DNA of 64,000 nt from Tectiglobus sp965223355. GTDB lineage: Bacteria > Pseudomonadota > Alphaproteobacteria > Rhizobiales > Hyphomicrobiaceae. Numbering within the stretch: the stretch's first letter is position 1; each line of letters starts with the position of its first letter. The DNA is taken from the NCBI GenBank assembly GCA_965223355.1, contig CBDCWE010000003.1, forward strand, positions 2,852,001 to 2,916,000. The letters run 5' to 3'. This document shows, one piece after another, positions 51,342-60,303 of the stretch. The notes beneath the pieces were generated by a model that worked only from the letters and a program-made list of their open reading frames with translations, ran no database searches and was not told the DNA's origin. The translations under genes and the position numbers were made by a program.

Positions 51342-52544
51342 ATGGGCTTCATTTCAGACGCACTCGGCCGCATCAAGCCGTCCGCCACCATTGCGCTCAC
51401 CCAGATGGCACGCGATCTGAAATCGCAAGGCAAAGACGTCATCTCGCTGGCGCTGGGCGAACCGGATTTCGACACGCCGGATCACATCAAAGACGCTGCC
51501 GTCGAGGCGATCCGGCGTGGAGAGACCAACTATCCGCCGGTGGCCGGCATCGTGCCGTTGCGCGAGGCGATCGCGGCAAAGTTCAAGCGCGACAATGACC
51601 TCGACTATACGAGTGACCAGATCATCGTCGGCACGGGTGGCAAGCATGTCATCTACAATGCGCTGCTGGCGACCGTTAATCCGGGCGATGAAGTGATCTG
51701 TGTTGCACCTTACTGGGTCAGTTATCCCGAGATCGTCGCGCTGTGCGGCGGAACACCGGTGGCGGTGATGGCGCACGAAGCCTCTGGCTTCAAGTTGCAG
51801 CCGGAAGATCTCGAACGAGCGATCACGCCGAAGACGAAGTGGATCATCCTCAATTCACCGTCCAACCCGACGGGCGCGGCCTATACGCGTGATGAGCTCA
51901 AGGCGCTGACCGACGTCCTGATGCAGCACGAGCAGGTCTGGGTGCTGACCGATGATATGTACGAGCACCTCACCTACGGTGATTATGAGTTCGTGACGGT
52001 GGCGCAGGTCGAACCCGGCCTTTATGAGCGCACGGTGACGGTCAACGGGCTTTCCAAGGCCTATGCGATGACCGGCTGGCGGGTCGGTTACGGGGCCGGA
52101 CCAAGGCATTTGATCAAGGCGATGGACACGCTGCAGGGCCAGCAGACGTCCGGCAACTGCACCATCTCGCAGTGGGCCGCGGTGCAGGCGCTCAACGGAC
52201 CGCAGGACCATCTCGAGGTGTTCCGCAAGACCTTCAACGAGCGTCGCGATCTCGTCGTTTCGATGCTCAACCAGGCCCGCGGTATGAAGTGCGCGACACC
52301 GGAAGGGGCGTTCTACGTCTATCCGTCATTCGCGGACCTGATCGGCAAGACCGCACCGTCGGGCAAGCGGATCGAAACCGATGAGGACTTCGTGCTGGAG
52401 CTGCTCGACACGGAAGGTGTGGCCGGTGTGCATGGTTCCGCGTTCGGGCTTGGGCCCAACATGCGGGTCTCCTATGCGACCTCGAGCGATCTTTTGCGTG
52501 AGGCCTGCGAACGCATTCAACGGTTCTGCGGCAACCTGCAATAG
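51342..52544 (+). CDS. class I pyridoxal-phosphate aminotransferase (aspartate type)
   Basis: 400 residues, AAT subgroup I-gamma as in alphaproteobacterial aspartate aminotransferases. ISLALGEPDFDTPDHI is near the N-terminus, the PSNPTGAAY motif and DDMYEHLTYG follow, the PLP lysine is in GLSKAYAMTGWRVGY (Lys239) and the C-terminal substrate arginine is in NMRVSYATSS. It makes oxaloacetate and glutamate from aspartate and 2-oxoglutarate; prephenate can be an alternative substrate. AAGGA stands 7 bases before the ATG. It is monocistronic as far as can be seen. Confidence 0.94.
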   Translation: MGFISDALGRIKPSATIALTQMARDLKSQGKDVISLALGEPDFDTPDHIKDAAVEAIRRGETNYPPVAGIVPLREAIAAKFKRDNDLDYTSDQIIVGTGGKHVIYNALLATVNPGDEVICVAPYWVSYPEIVALCGGTPVAVMAHEASGFKLQPEDLERAITPKTKWIILNSPSNPTGAAYTRDELKALTDVLMQHEQVWVLTDDMYEHLTYGDYEFVTVAQVEPGLYERTVTVNGLSKAYAMTGWRVGYGAGPRHLIKAMDTLQGQQTSGNCTISQWAAVQALNGPQDHLEVFRKTFNERRDLVVSMLNQARGMKCATPEGAFYVYPSFADLIGKTAPSGKRIETDEDFVLELLDTEGVAGVHGSAFGLGPNMRVSYATSSDLLREACERIQRFCGNLQ

Positions 52545-52727
52545 GCGGCTGCCATGCGGCTCCAACCACGACAGACCAGGCCGGCGGACAGGTCAGATTG
52601 CGCGGCCTGTCGGTGGTCACGGTGGGGGCTGATAAGCGTCACGCTCTTAGGCATGCTCGTTTGGTTGCTGGCTTGAGGCGGCCTTGGCGCTGCATCCTGG
52701 CAGGCGTTGACATATGGACGGCGCGAA

Positions 52728-53657
52728 ATGCAGCGCTGTAGCGAATGTGATCCGGAGCGAGAGGACGTCATCCGGCTTGGTGACGGGCGGACTCTTTCGT
52801 TTCGGACGTACGGTAGGGTCGATGGCCTGGCCGTGTTGGCGCTGCACGGCACACCGGGCTCGCGCCTCAAGTTCCGCAGTTTACACGGCGAGGCCCACCG
52901 TCTCGGCCTGCGCATCATTGCACCGGACCGGTGGGGGTATGGTCGAACGCAGGCGCCCGACGACGCGGGCCTGATCCGCTACGGCAAGGATGCCGCCGAA
53001 TTGATGGTGCACTGCGGCGTTCAGCACTTTGCCGTCGTCGGGGTTTCCGGTGGTGGTCCCTTTGCCACAGCGGTGGCGGCCGTGCTACCGGACCAGGTTG
53101 TCGGCCTAGCCTTGGTGGCACCGGTCGGGCGCTTTTTCACGGGCGACCACCGGTCCGCACAAGGATTGAACGGGCTGCGCATCGACGCCTTTCACCGCCT
53201 TTGTTTTTTGATGCTGCCGCGCGTTCCGGGAGCAACCCGACTGATCTTCCAGGGATATCGGCTGCTTGCCTTGGCGGCGCCGGCAACCGCGATAAGTGTT
53301 GCGCTGTTGCGGGCTGCCGCCGGTGACAAGCGCACAATGCGGCCCCACCACCGCCGGCGCGCGCTCGGCCAGGCGTTTGCGGCCGGTCTTGCACGGGGCG
53401 TTGACGGCGCGGTCATCGATCTCAGGCTGTTTGCAGGTGCCTGGGGGTTCGAACCTGCGGTGATCCGATGTCCGACCCGGGTCTGGATCGGCGAGGCGGA
53501 TCGCAACGTGCCAATCGACGCGGCGGTGGCGCTCGGCAATGCGATCGGCGGTGCCCGCGTGACGCGGGTCGCCGACCAGGGACATTTCTGGATAGCTGCG
53601 AATTTCTCTGGAGTTCTGAGCTGGCTGGCAGGCATCCCATCGGGCGCCGAGGACTGA
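52728..53657 (+). CDS. alpha/beta hydrolase
   Basis: 309 residues from ATG 52728 (a TTG at 52707 is in frame). Motifs: LHGTPGSRLKF (oxyanion), APDRWGYGRT, nucleophile VVGVSGGGPFATA (Ser in G-V-S-G-G), acid in VWIGEADRNVP and histidine in VADQGHFWIAA. The layout is that of esterase/epoxide-hydrolase-like proteins; the substrate is unknown. No operon partner. A five-hairpin repeat follows about 110 bp after its stop. Confidence 0.87.
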   Translation: MQRCSECDPEREDVIRLGDGRTLSFRTYGRVDGLAVLALHGTPGSRLKFRSLHGEAHRLGLRIIAPDRWGYGRTQAPDDAGLIRYGKDAAELMVHCGVQHFAVVGVSGGGPFATAVAAVLPDQVVGLALVAPVGRFFTGDHRSAQGLNGLRIDAFHRLCFLMLPRVPGATRLIFQGYRLLALAAPATAISVALLRAAAGDKRTMRPHHRRRALGQAFAAGLARGVDGAVIDLRLFAGAWGFEPAVIRCPTRVWIGEADRNVPIDAAVALGNAIGGARVTRVADQGHFWIAANFSGVLSWLAGIPSGAED

Positions 53658-53767
53658 CCACCATCGGCGTCTGCGGGTCGGCGGCGGAGGCAACCACACC
53701 GTTTGTCATCTGACCGTGGTATCGTGACATGAGCGCGACCAACACGCTCTCTCGCATCTCATAAGTT

Positions 53768-53925
53768 AGGGACCCTCTGATCAAGTCTCGGGTTTCCAAA
53801 GGGCCCAAGCCCTTTGGCGGGATCGGCAACGGCAGAGCCCTTAACATATCGCCGCTTGGCGGCGATCGATGAGGGGCTTTCAGCCCCTCAAACACCCCGA
53901 CCAGGGGATCATCCCCTGGACCATG
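53768..53925 (+). repeat. five-hairpin repeat (family 3), copy near the IS481 element
   Basis: Hairpin one has a longer loop (CCAAAGGGC-CCAA-GCCCTTTGG), hairpin two is degraded, and hairpins three to five are intact (the last one CCAGGGGA-TCA-TCCCCTGG). It lies between the hydrolase stop and the IS481 left end. Confidence 0.82.
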
Positions 53926-53948
53926 CCCCGCATTCAGCGGAGAGCCAG

Positions 53949-55243
53949 TGCCCGACCCGAGACATAGGTGACACTTCGTACCGGACACATAGGTAACACT
54001 TTCCGCATTTTGCGGGAGGTGTTGATGCCGTGGAAAGAGAGTTCGGTGATGGACGAACGTGTCCGCTTCGTTGCCCGCATCCTCGAAGGCGAGGCAATGT
54101 CAGACGTCTGCCGCGAGTTCGCGATCTCCCGCAAAACCGGCTACAAGATCTTCAACCGCTACAAGGAGCACGGCGTTGAAGCGCTGACCGACCGCTCGCG
54201 CCGGCCGTGGCGCTACGCCAACCAGCTGCCGGCCCAGGTCGAGGCCTTGATCGTGCGCATCAAGCGCGAGAAGCCCAACTGGGGCGCACGCAAGATCCGC
54301 GAACTGCTCGTCCGGCGGCTCGCCGGCGACATCCGCGTGCCCGCCAAATCCACCGTCCACGCCGTCCTCGACCGCTACGGCCTGGTCAAACGCGCCAAAA
54401 CCCGCCGCGGCAAGGCCAAGGGCACCGCGCTCACCGAGGTCGCCCAGCCCAATCAGTTGTGGTGCGCCGACTTCAAGGGCGAGTTCAAGCTCGCCAACCG
54501 CAACTACTGTTACCCCCTCACCGTCACCGACCAGGCCTCGCGCTTCATCCTGATGTGCGAAGCCTTGCAATCGACCAAAGAGGCCGGCGCCTTCGACGCC
54601 TTCGTGCGCCTGTTCCAGGAGCGCGGCCTGCCGGATGCTATCCGCACCGACAACGGCCTCCCCTTCGCCAGCCCGAACGGGCTCTACAATCTCTCCAGGC
54701 TATCGGTGTGGTGGCTGCGTCTCGGCATCGCGATCGAGCGCATCAAACCCGGCAACCCGCACCAGAACGGCCGCCATGAGCGCATGCATCTGACCTTGAA
54801 GAAGGAGGCATGCCGCCCCGCTGCCGCAAACAGTCTTCAGCAGCAGGCCCGCTTCGATGAATTTATGAGCGAGTTCAATGACGAACGCCCTCACGAAGCA
54901 CTCGACATGAAAATACCTGCAGACGTCTATCGCGCAGCGCCGCGACCCTACCAGGGCCTGCCGGAGATCGACTATCCGCTGCACGATCACGACGTGCTCG
55001 TGACGTCATGCGGACGCATCTGCATGCACCGCAAGAAGATCAACATCTCAACCGTCATGGCCGGACAGAGGCTTGGAATAAAGGAAGTCGACGACGGCAT
55101 CTGGCTCGTAAGCTTCATGGCCTACGATCTCGGATACATAGACTTAGAACAGAAAACCTTGCAAACTATCGATACCCCGTTCGGCTCGAGGGTGTCACCC
55201 ATGTCTTAGGAACGATCTGTTACCTATGTCTCCGGGTCGGACA
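53949..55243 (+). mobile_element. complete IS481-family insertion sequence, about 1295 bp
   Basis: The left end reads TGCCCGACCCGAGACATAGG. The right end, inverted, reads TGTCCGACCCGGAGACATAG; about 24 of 26 positions match with one gap. A second, subterminal GACATAGGTAACAC-like motif is repeated at both ends (53983 and 55185 region). A full-length transposase lies between. No convincing target duplication is seen (flanks CGGAGAGCCAG and CAGAGCCGG). The right end is 10 bp from the 3' end of tRNA-Ser. Confidence 0.85.
54025..55209 (+). CDS. IS481 family transposase
   Basis: 394 residues. An N-terminal helix-turn-helix region (MSDVCREFAISRKTGYKIF) and a second HTH lead to the DDE catalytic core: first Asp in QLWCADFKGEF, second in DAIRTDNGLPF, glutamate in NGRHERMHLTL. 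A typical NDERPHEALDMKIPADVY tail follows. The gene is intact, so the element may be active. The start at ATG 54025 gives the usual N-terminus. It is carried between the inverted repeats at 53949 and 55243. Confidence 0.94.
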   Translation: MPWKESSVMDERVRFVARILEGEAMSDVCREFAISRKTGYKIFNRYKEHGVEALTDRSRRPWRYANQLPAQVEALIVRIKREKPNWGARKIRELLVRRLAGDIRVPAKSTVHAVLDRYGLVKRAKTRRGKAKGTALTEVAQPNQLWCADFKGEFKLANRNYCYPLTVTDQASRFILMCEALQSTKEAGAFDAFVRLFQERGLPDAIRTDNGLPFASPNGLYNLSRLSVWWLRLGIAIERIKPGNPHQNGRHERMHLTLKKEACRPAAANSLQQQARFDEFMSEFNDERPHEALDMKIPADVYRAAPRPYQGLPEIDYPLHDHDVLVTSCGRICMHRKKINISTVMAGQRLGIKEVDDGIWLVSFMAYDLGYIDLEQKTLQTIDTPFGSRVSPMS

Positions 55244-55253
55244 CAGAGCCGGT

Positions 55254-55343
55254 TGGCGGAGGGGGTGGGATTCGAACCCACGAGACGGTCTCCCGCCTGC
55301 CGGTTTTCAAGACCGGTGCCTTCAACCACTCGGCCACCCCTCC
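55254..55343 (-). tRNA. tRNA-Ser (UGA)
   Basis: 90-nt minus-strand tRNA with a long variable arm. The acceptor stem GGAGGGG pairs with CCCCTCC, the D-arm contains GGCCGAGTGGTTGAAGGC, the anticodon stem-loop is CCGGT-CTTGAAA-ACCGG (anticodon TGA), the T-arm is GTGGGTTCGAATCCCAC, and CCA is encoded at the 3' end (55254-55256). Confidence 0.97.
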
Positions 55344-55398
55344 GCGCGCCAGTGCGGCAACATCGCCATACCGACCGAAACGGGATTGAGGCCCACTC

Positions 55399-55535
55399 TA
55401 GATCATCGTGCTTTAAGTTGGAACCGCTATTGCGGTTCCAACTTAAAGCACAAAGATGATCGCCACTTTAGAGGCGAGCAACTTTCTGTCTTTATTCGGG
55501 ATCGTTCCGATTCCGAATAAAGACAGGTTGCTCTA
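55399..55535 (+). repeat. 137-bp double-hairpin repeat (family 2)
   Basis: Hairpin A (GATCATCGTGCTTTAAG ... around GGAACCGC-TATT-GCGGTTCC), spacer GCCACTTTAGAGGC, then hairpin B. Compared with the copy at 61910, both arms of hairpin B carry matching changes (CTGTCTTTATT / AATAAAGACAG instead of CTGCCTTTATT / AATAAAGGCAG), a compensatory pair. It is bounded by TA on both sides. The flanks to the tRNA and to the D,D-carboxypeptidase show no gene. Confidence 0.88.
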
Positions 55536-55695
55536 GTATCCGGATTTGGCGGCGCCCTCAAGTGCGGCCGATCCGCATGGATCACCGGTCACGGCAACCC
55601 GACTGCATGGCGCGGGGGACTCCAATCGCAGTGGCAAATCTGATAGGCCTCTCGCAGGCAGTTGTCGTGCTGGCCGTTGAAAGGAGCGAAACATC

Positions 55696-56874
55696 ATGAT
55701 GGATCGACTGCAGTACATGCTGTCCGGCAGTCTGATCTTGGGTCTGGCTCTCGCTGCCACGCTTGCGACGGCCGCTGCCCAGCAGGCCGGTTTCCGCAGC
55801 GAGGCCAAACATGCCTTTCTAATGGAATATGACAGCGGCGCCATCCTCTACGAAAAGGATGCCGACACCCTGATGGCTCCGGCCAGCATGAGCAAACTGA
55901 TGACACTCGCGGTGATCTTCAAGTCCATCAAAGCCGGCGAACTCAGGCTCGAAGATGAGTTTGTCATGAGTGAGCATGCCTGGCGCACGGGCGGGGCGCC
56001 TTCGCGGACCTCGGCCATGTTCGTGCCGATTCACGCCCGGGTGACGCTGAACGAACTTTTGCAAGGCATCATTGTCCAATCCGGCAATGACGCGGCGATT
56101 GCGGTCGCCGAAGGCTTGGCCGGGTCGGAGGCGGCATTTGCCCAGGTCATGACCAAGGAGGCCCGCCGTATCGGTCTGGCGAAATCGATTTTCACCAACT
56201 CGACCGGCCTGACGCATCCGGACCACAAGATGACGGCACGCGAACTGGCGATACTATCATCACACCTGATTCGCCATTATCCGACACTTTACAAGATGTT
56301 TGCGCAAAAGCGTTTCAACTACCGCCGACACAAATTTATCAGCCGCAATCGCCTGCTGTTTGCAAAGCTCGGTGTTGATGGCCTGAAAACCGGCTTCACG
56401 TCGGCGGCCGGCTACAGTGTTGCGCTATCGGCCGAACAAGGCGGCCGCCGCCTGATCGCGGTCCTCGGTGGCCTCAAAACGGCCGAGGAGCGCTGGTCGG
56501 AAGCTCGCCGCATGCTGCAGTGGGGCTTCAACGGTTTCCGCAACTTCAAGATCTTCGAGGGCGATCAGGTCGTCGGTCAGGCCCGGGTCTGGGGCGGCAG
56601 CCGGATCTATGTGCCGTTGATCGGCCAGAAAACCATTTCCGTCGTCCTCCCGCGGTTCCCGGCCAACCAGAAGCTGCGCGCTGAAGTCGTCTATGACACG
56701 CCGCTCAAGCCGCCCATTCAGAAGGGCGACCAGGTCGCGGTTCTGCGGGTTGCAAGCACCAGCGGCACGACCAACGAACTGCCGCTTTACGCGGCCGAAG
56801 ATGTTGCACGTGGCGGCACTATGCGGCAGGGCCTCGATTCGCTCTTTCACCTTGCCTTCGGATGGCTGCCCTGA
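55696..56874 (+). CDS. D-alanyl-D-alanine carboxypeptidase, penicillin-binding protein 5/6 family
   Basis: 392 residues with an N-terminal signal peptide (LSGSLILGLALAATLATAAAQ). Serine peptidase S11 motifs: SMSKL (SxxK), SGNDAA (SxN) and LKTGFT (KTG). A C-terminal PBP5-type domain follows, with an amphipathic GLDSLFHLAFGWL tail as membrane anchor. It removes the terminal D-alanine of peptidoglycan pentapeptides in the periplasm. GTG of tmk begins two bases after its stop, so it leads the dac-tmk-holB operon. A GAAAGGAGC precedes the ATG. Confidence 0.94.
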   Translation: MMDRLQYMLSGSLILGLALAATLATAAAQQAGFRSEAKHAFLMEYDSGAILYEKDADTLMAPASMSKLMTLAVIFKSIKAGELRLEDEFVMSEHAWRTGGAPSRTSAMFVPIHARVTLNELLQGIIVQSGNDAAIAVAEGLAGSEAAFAQVMTKEARRIGLAKSIFTNSTGLTHPDHKMTARELAILSSHLIRHYPTLYKMFAQKRFNYRRHKFISRNRLLFAKLGVDGLKTGFTSAAGYSVALSAEQGGRRLIAVLGGLKTAEERWSEARRMLQWGFNGFRNFKIFEGDQVVGQARVWGGSRIYVPLIGQKTISVVLPRFPANQKLRAEVVYDTPLKPPIQKGDQVAVLRVASTSGTTNELPLYAAEDVARGGTMRQGLDSLFHLAFGWLP

Positions 56875-56875
56875 C

Positions 56876-57556
56876 GTGACCCGTGCTCAAAACAGCGGCC
56901 GCCTGATTACCTTCGAAGGCGGCGAAGGGGTTGGCAAATCGACCCAGTCAACCACCCTCGCCCGGCATCTTGAGGCGATCGGCCATGCGGCGACGACAAC
57001 GCGTGAGCCCGGCGGTTCACCGTTCGCGGAGCATTTGCGCAGCGTTATTCTCGACCCTGCGACCCCGGCCCACAGCCCGCTGGCGGAAGCCCTATTGTTT
57101 GCGGCCGCGCGCAGCGATCATCTGGAGACAACCATCCGGCCGGCTTTGTGCGCCGGGCGCTGGGTCATATGCGACCGCTTCATGGATTCCACGCGCGCCT
57201 ACCAGGGCGCCGCCGGCGGCTTGACCGCGGACATCGTCGGGCAGCTTGAGACCATCGTTGTCGGCGACACCCGTCCCGATTTGACGATCGTGCTCGATTT
57301 GCCGGTTGAACTGGCGTTCCAACGCGTTGCCGCCCGCTCAACCTCGCCCGCCAACGTCGCGCGCGCGGCCACCGGCGATGATCGCTACGAGGCCCGCGCC
57401 GGTGCCTTCCACGAACGTCTGCGTCGGGCCTTTCTGGAGATTGCCCGATCTGACCCGGCGCGATGCGTCGTGGTCGATGCCAGCGGTGCGGCCGATGAGA
57501 TCGCGGCAACCATCTGGCGCCTGGTCAGCGCGCGCCTGTTGGACGGAGCGCCATAA
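56876..57556 (+). CDS. tmk: thymidylate kinase
   Basis: 226 residues from a GTG start. P-loop FEGGEGVGKSTQ, the DRF/DRX-type motif ICDRFMDSTRAYQGA, the LDLPVELAFQR segment and a lid rich in Arg are typical. It phosphorylates dTMP to dTDP. It is between the carboxypeptidase gene (2-base gap) and holB (TAATG overlap), the usual alphaproteobacterial order. Confidence 0.95.
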   Translation: MTRAQNSGRLITFEGGEGVGKSTQSTTLARHLEAIGHAATTTREPGGSPFAEHLRSVILDPATPAHSPLAEALLFAAARSDHLETTIRPALCAGRWVICDRFMDSTRAYQGAAGGLTADIVGQLETIVVGDTRPDLTIVLDLPVELAFQRVAARSTSPANVARAATGDDRYEARAGAFHERLRRAFLEIARSDPARCVVVDASGAADEIAATIWRLVSARLLDGAP

Positions 57557-58671
57557 TGGCACGTCGCGCGCAGGTCAGTGAAATCGAACTCGCCCCGGAG
57601 ATTGACCGGCTGGACGCGTTTCCCCATCCGCGCCACACCGCGCACCTGTTTGGTCATCACCACGCCCGCCAAGAGCTTGGCACGGCGATTGCGTCCGGGC
57701 GCATGCATCATGCCTGGATACTGACCGGGCCGGACGGCATTGGCAAGGCAACGTTGGCCTATAAGGCTGCGAGCTATGCCCTTGCGGATCCGGCCGAACG
57801 CAACGAAGCCTTGAGCCTCGCGCCCCAAACCATCGCCGCGCGCCAGGTCGGCCAGCTCTGCCATCCCGGTCTGCTCGTCATTCGCCGCACCTACGACATG
57901 CGCAACAAACGCTTTGCGAGCGCAATCAGCGTTGATGAAGTGCGCAGGCTTCGCGGGTTTCTCAGTCACAGATCAGAGCCCGGCCACTGGCGGGTCGTGA
58001 TTGTCGACCGCGCAGACGAACTCAACCTCAACGCCGCCAATGCGTTGCTCAAATCGCTTGAAGAACCACCATCTCGAACGGTGTTTTTCCTGATTGCCAT
58101 CGAACCGGGCCGGCTGCTGCCGACCATCCGCTCACGTTGCCGGCTATTACCGCTGCAGCGCCTCGCCGAACCGGATTTGCTCGCCGCCGCCGAGCAAGCC
58201 TGCGCGAGCGCACAAGTGCCCGAGGTTGCCGGCGAACTCGAAACCCTCGTGCCGATTGCCGATGGCAGCGTGCGGCGGCTGTTGACCATGGCCGCCGGAG
58301 ACGGGCGCGCGATTGCAGCCAGCATCAATCAGCTGTTCAACTCGCTGCCCAGTCTCGATTGGCAAAAATGCCATGAACTCGCCGAAAGATGGGCGCCGTC
58401 CCAGGCGCGGGTCGGCTTCGAGTTGTTTTATGCGCTCCTGCAGGAAAAGATTGCACGCTTGATCAAGGCGCGTGCAGGTGGTGAGGTCGGCGCCGAAGAC
58501 CGGGAGATGGCGCTGCAACTTATCGGCGAGGGAGAACTTGTCAGCTGGGCCGAGCTATGGGAGACACTGCACCGCGAAAAGACGAGAGCAGATGCACTCA
58601 ATTTGGACCGCGCCGCTCTGATTGTGGATGCCTTCACGCGCATCAGCCGCACAGCTGCACACCAGCTCTGA
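57556..58671 (+). CDS. holB: DNA polymerase III subunit delta'
   Basis: 371 residues. The AAA+ clamp-loader subunit starts with HLFGHHHARQELGTAIASGRMHHAWILTG. It has a modified P-loop GPDGIGKATLAYKAA, the sensor region VIVDRADELNLNAANALLKSLEEPP and SRCRLLPLQRL. It is part of the clamp loader that places the sliding clamp on DNA. Starts by TAATG overlap with tmk. Normal length for Rhizobiales. Confidence 0.94.
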   Translation: MARRAQVSEIELAPEIDRLDAFPHPRHTAHLFGHHHARQELGTAIASGRMHHAWILTGPDGIGKATLAYKAASYALADPAERNEALSLAPQTIAARQVGQLCHPGLLVIRRTYDMRNKRFASAISVDEVRRLRGFLSHRSEPGHWRVVIVDRADELNLNAANALLKSLEEPPSRTVFFLIAIEPGRLLPTIRSRCRLLPLQRLAEPDLLAAAEQACASAQVPEVAGELETLVPIADGSVRRLLTMAAGDGRAIAASINQLFNSLPSLDWQKCHELAERWAPSQARVGFELFYALLQEKIARLIKARAGGEVGAEDREMALQLIGEGELVSWAELWETLHREKTRADALNLDRAALIVDAFTRISRTAAHQL

Positions 58672-58738
58672 TCTCACGGACCGGCGGGCGGGCGACCAGG
58701 CGCCCGCGGCTTGTGGCGAAGAACAATGAGGTTCCCGA

Positions 58739-60295
58739 ATGGCCAAAGGCCGGAAGTTCTACATTACCACGGCGATCTCCTACCCGAACGGCGCCCCTCA
58801 CATCGGACATGCCTATGAGGCGATCGCGACCGATGTCATCGCGCGTTTCGAGCGCTGCGATGGCCGCGACGTCTATTTTCTGACGGGCACCGATGAGCAC
58901 GGCCTCAAAATGCAACAAACCGCGGCCGAGGAAGGTGTTACGCCGCGTCAGTTGGCCGAGCGCAATACGGCGCGCTTTAAGGACATGGTCGCCGCTCTGA
59001 ACCTGTCGCACGACGACTTCATCCGCACCTCTGAGCCGCGCCACTATGCCTCCTCCGAAGAGATCTGGCGCCGGATGGCGGCCAACGGCGACGTTTACAT
59101 TGACAAGTACGCCGGTTGGTATTCCGTGCGCGATGAAGCGTTCTACGCCGATAGTGAAACCAGCGTCGGTGAAGATGGTGTGCGCTATGGTCCGCAAGGC
59201 ACGCCGGTTGAGTGGAATGAGGAACAAACCTTCTTCTTTCGCCTGTCAGCCTACCAGGACAAGCTGCTTGCCCACTATGAAGCCAATCCCGGTTTTATCC
59301 TGCCGCCCGAGCGGCGCAATGAAGTCGTGAGTTTCGTCAGGGGTGGTCTGCAGGATCTGTCGATATCGCGCACCACCCTGGACTGGGGCATTCCGGTTCC
59401 GGACGCGCCGGGCCACGTCATGTATGTCTGGGTCGATGCGCTGACCAACTACATCACCGGTGTCGGCTTTCCCGATGACCACTCACCCCTATGGCGTTTC
59501 TGGCCGGCCGACGTGCATGTGATCGGCAAAGATATCGTGCGCTTCCACGCGGTCTACTGGCCGGCGTTCCTGATGTCGGCTGGCCTCCCTGTGCCGCAGC
59601 GCGTGTTCGCCCACGGCTTCATGCTGAGCCGCGGTGAAAAGATGTCGAAATCAATTGGCAACGTCATTGATCCGTTTGAGCTGGCCGGCGAATTCGGTGT
59701 CGACCAGATCCGCTATTTCTTTCTGCGCGAAACCACCTTCGGACAGGACGGCAACTACACCGAAGAGGCGATCATCAATCGTACCAACGCCGACCTGGCC
59801 AATGATCTGGGCAACCTGGCGCAGCGTTCACTGTCGATGATCGCAAAGAACTGCGATGGTCGGATCCCGGCCCCGGGCGATTTGACCGAGGCCGATCGGA
59901 CCATCATGACCGCCGCCGACAACATGTACGCGCGCGCGCGAGAGGCGATGGACGGGCAGGCGATCAAGCAGTATCTGGACGCAGTCTGGGCCATCGTCGG
60001 CGATGCCAACCGCTATTTTGCGGGCGAACAGCCATGGACCAAGCGCACCACCGATCCGGCGCGGATGAACACCATCCTCTATGTCACCGCCGAGGTCGTA
60101 CGCCAGGTTGCGATCCTGGCCCAGCCGGTTGTGCCGGTTGGTGCGGGAAAGCTGCTCGACCTGTTGGCGGTCCCGACCGGCCACCGCGGCTTTGACCGCC
60201 TCGGCGCATCCGGACGACTGGTTCCGGCAGCACCGCTGCCCAAACCCGACGGAGCATTCCCCAGGTACGTGCCTAAGGAGCCCGGAGATGGATAG
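58739..60295 (+). CDS. metG: methionine--tRNA ligase
   Basis: 518 residues, class I synthetase. The HIGH-type motif is NGAPHIGHAYEAIATD and the KMSKS motif is SRGEKMSKSIGNVIDPFEL. No cysteine zinc knuckle appears in the connective region, matching the short form found in alphaproteobacteria. No C-terminal dimerisation domain is fused. It charges tRNA-Met. It lies 67 bp after holB and 8 bp before the TatD gene. Confidence 0.97.
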   Translation: MAKGRKFYITTAISYPNGAPHIGHAYEAIATDVIARFERCDGRDVYFLTGTDEHGLKMQQTAAEEGVTPRQLAERNTARFKDMVAALNLSHDDFIRTSEPRHYASSEEIWRRMAANGDVYIDKYAGWYSVRDEAFYADSETSVGEDGVRYGPQGTPVEWNEEQTFFFRLSAYQDKLLAHYEANPGFILPPERRNEVVSFVRGGLQDLSISRTTLDWGIPVPDAPGHVMYVWVDALTNYITGVGFPDDHSPLWRFWPADVHVIGKDIVRFHAVYWPAFLMSAGLPVPQRVFAHGFMLSRGEKMSKSIGNVIDPFELAGEFGVDQIRYFFLRETTFGQDGNYTEEAIINRTNADLANDLGNLAQRSLSMIAKNCDGRIPAPGDLTEADRTIMTAADNMYARAREAMDGQAIKQYLDAVWAIVGDANRYFAGEQPWTKRTTDPARMNTILYVTAEVVRQVAILAQPVVPVGAGKLLDLLAVPTGHRGFDRLGASGRLVPAAPLPKPDGAFPRYVPKEPGDG

Positions 60296-60303
60296 GTACG
60301 CCA

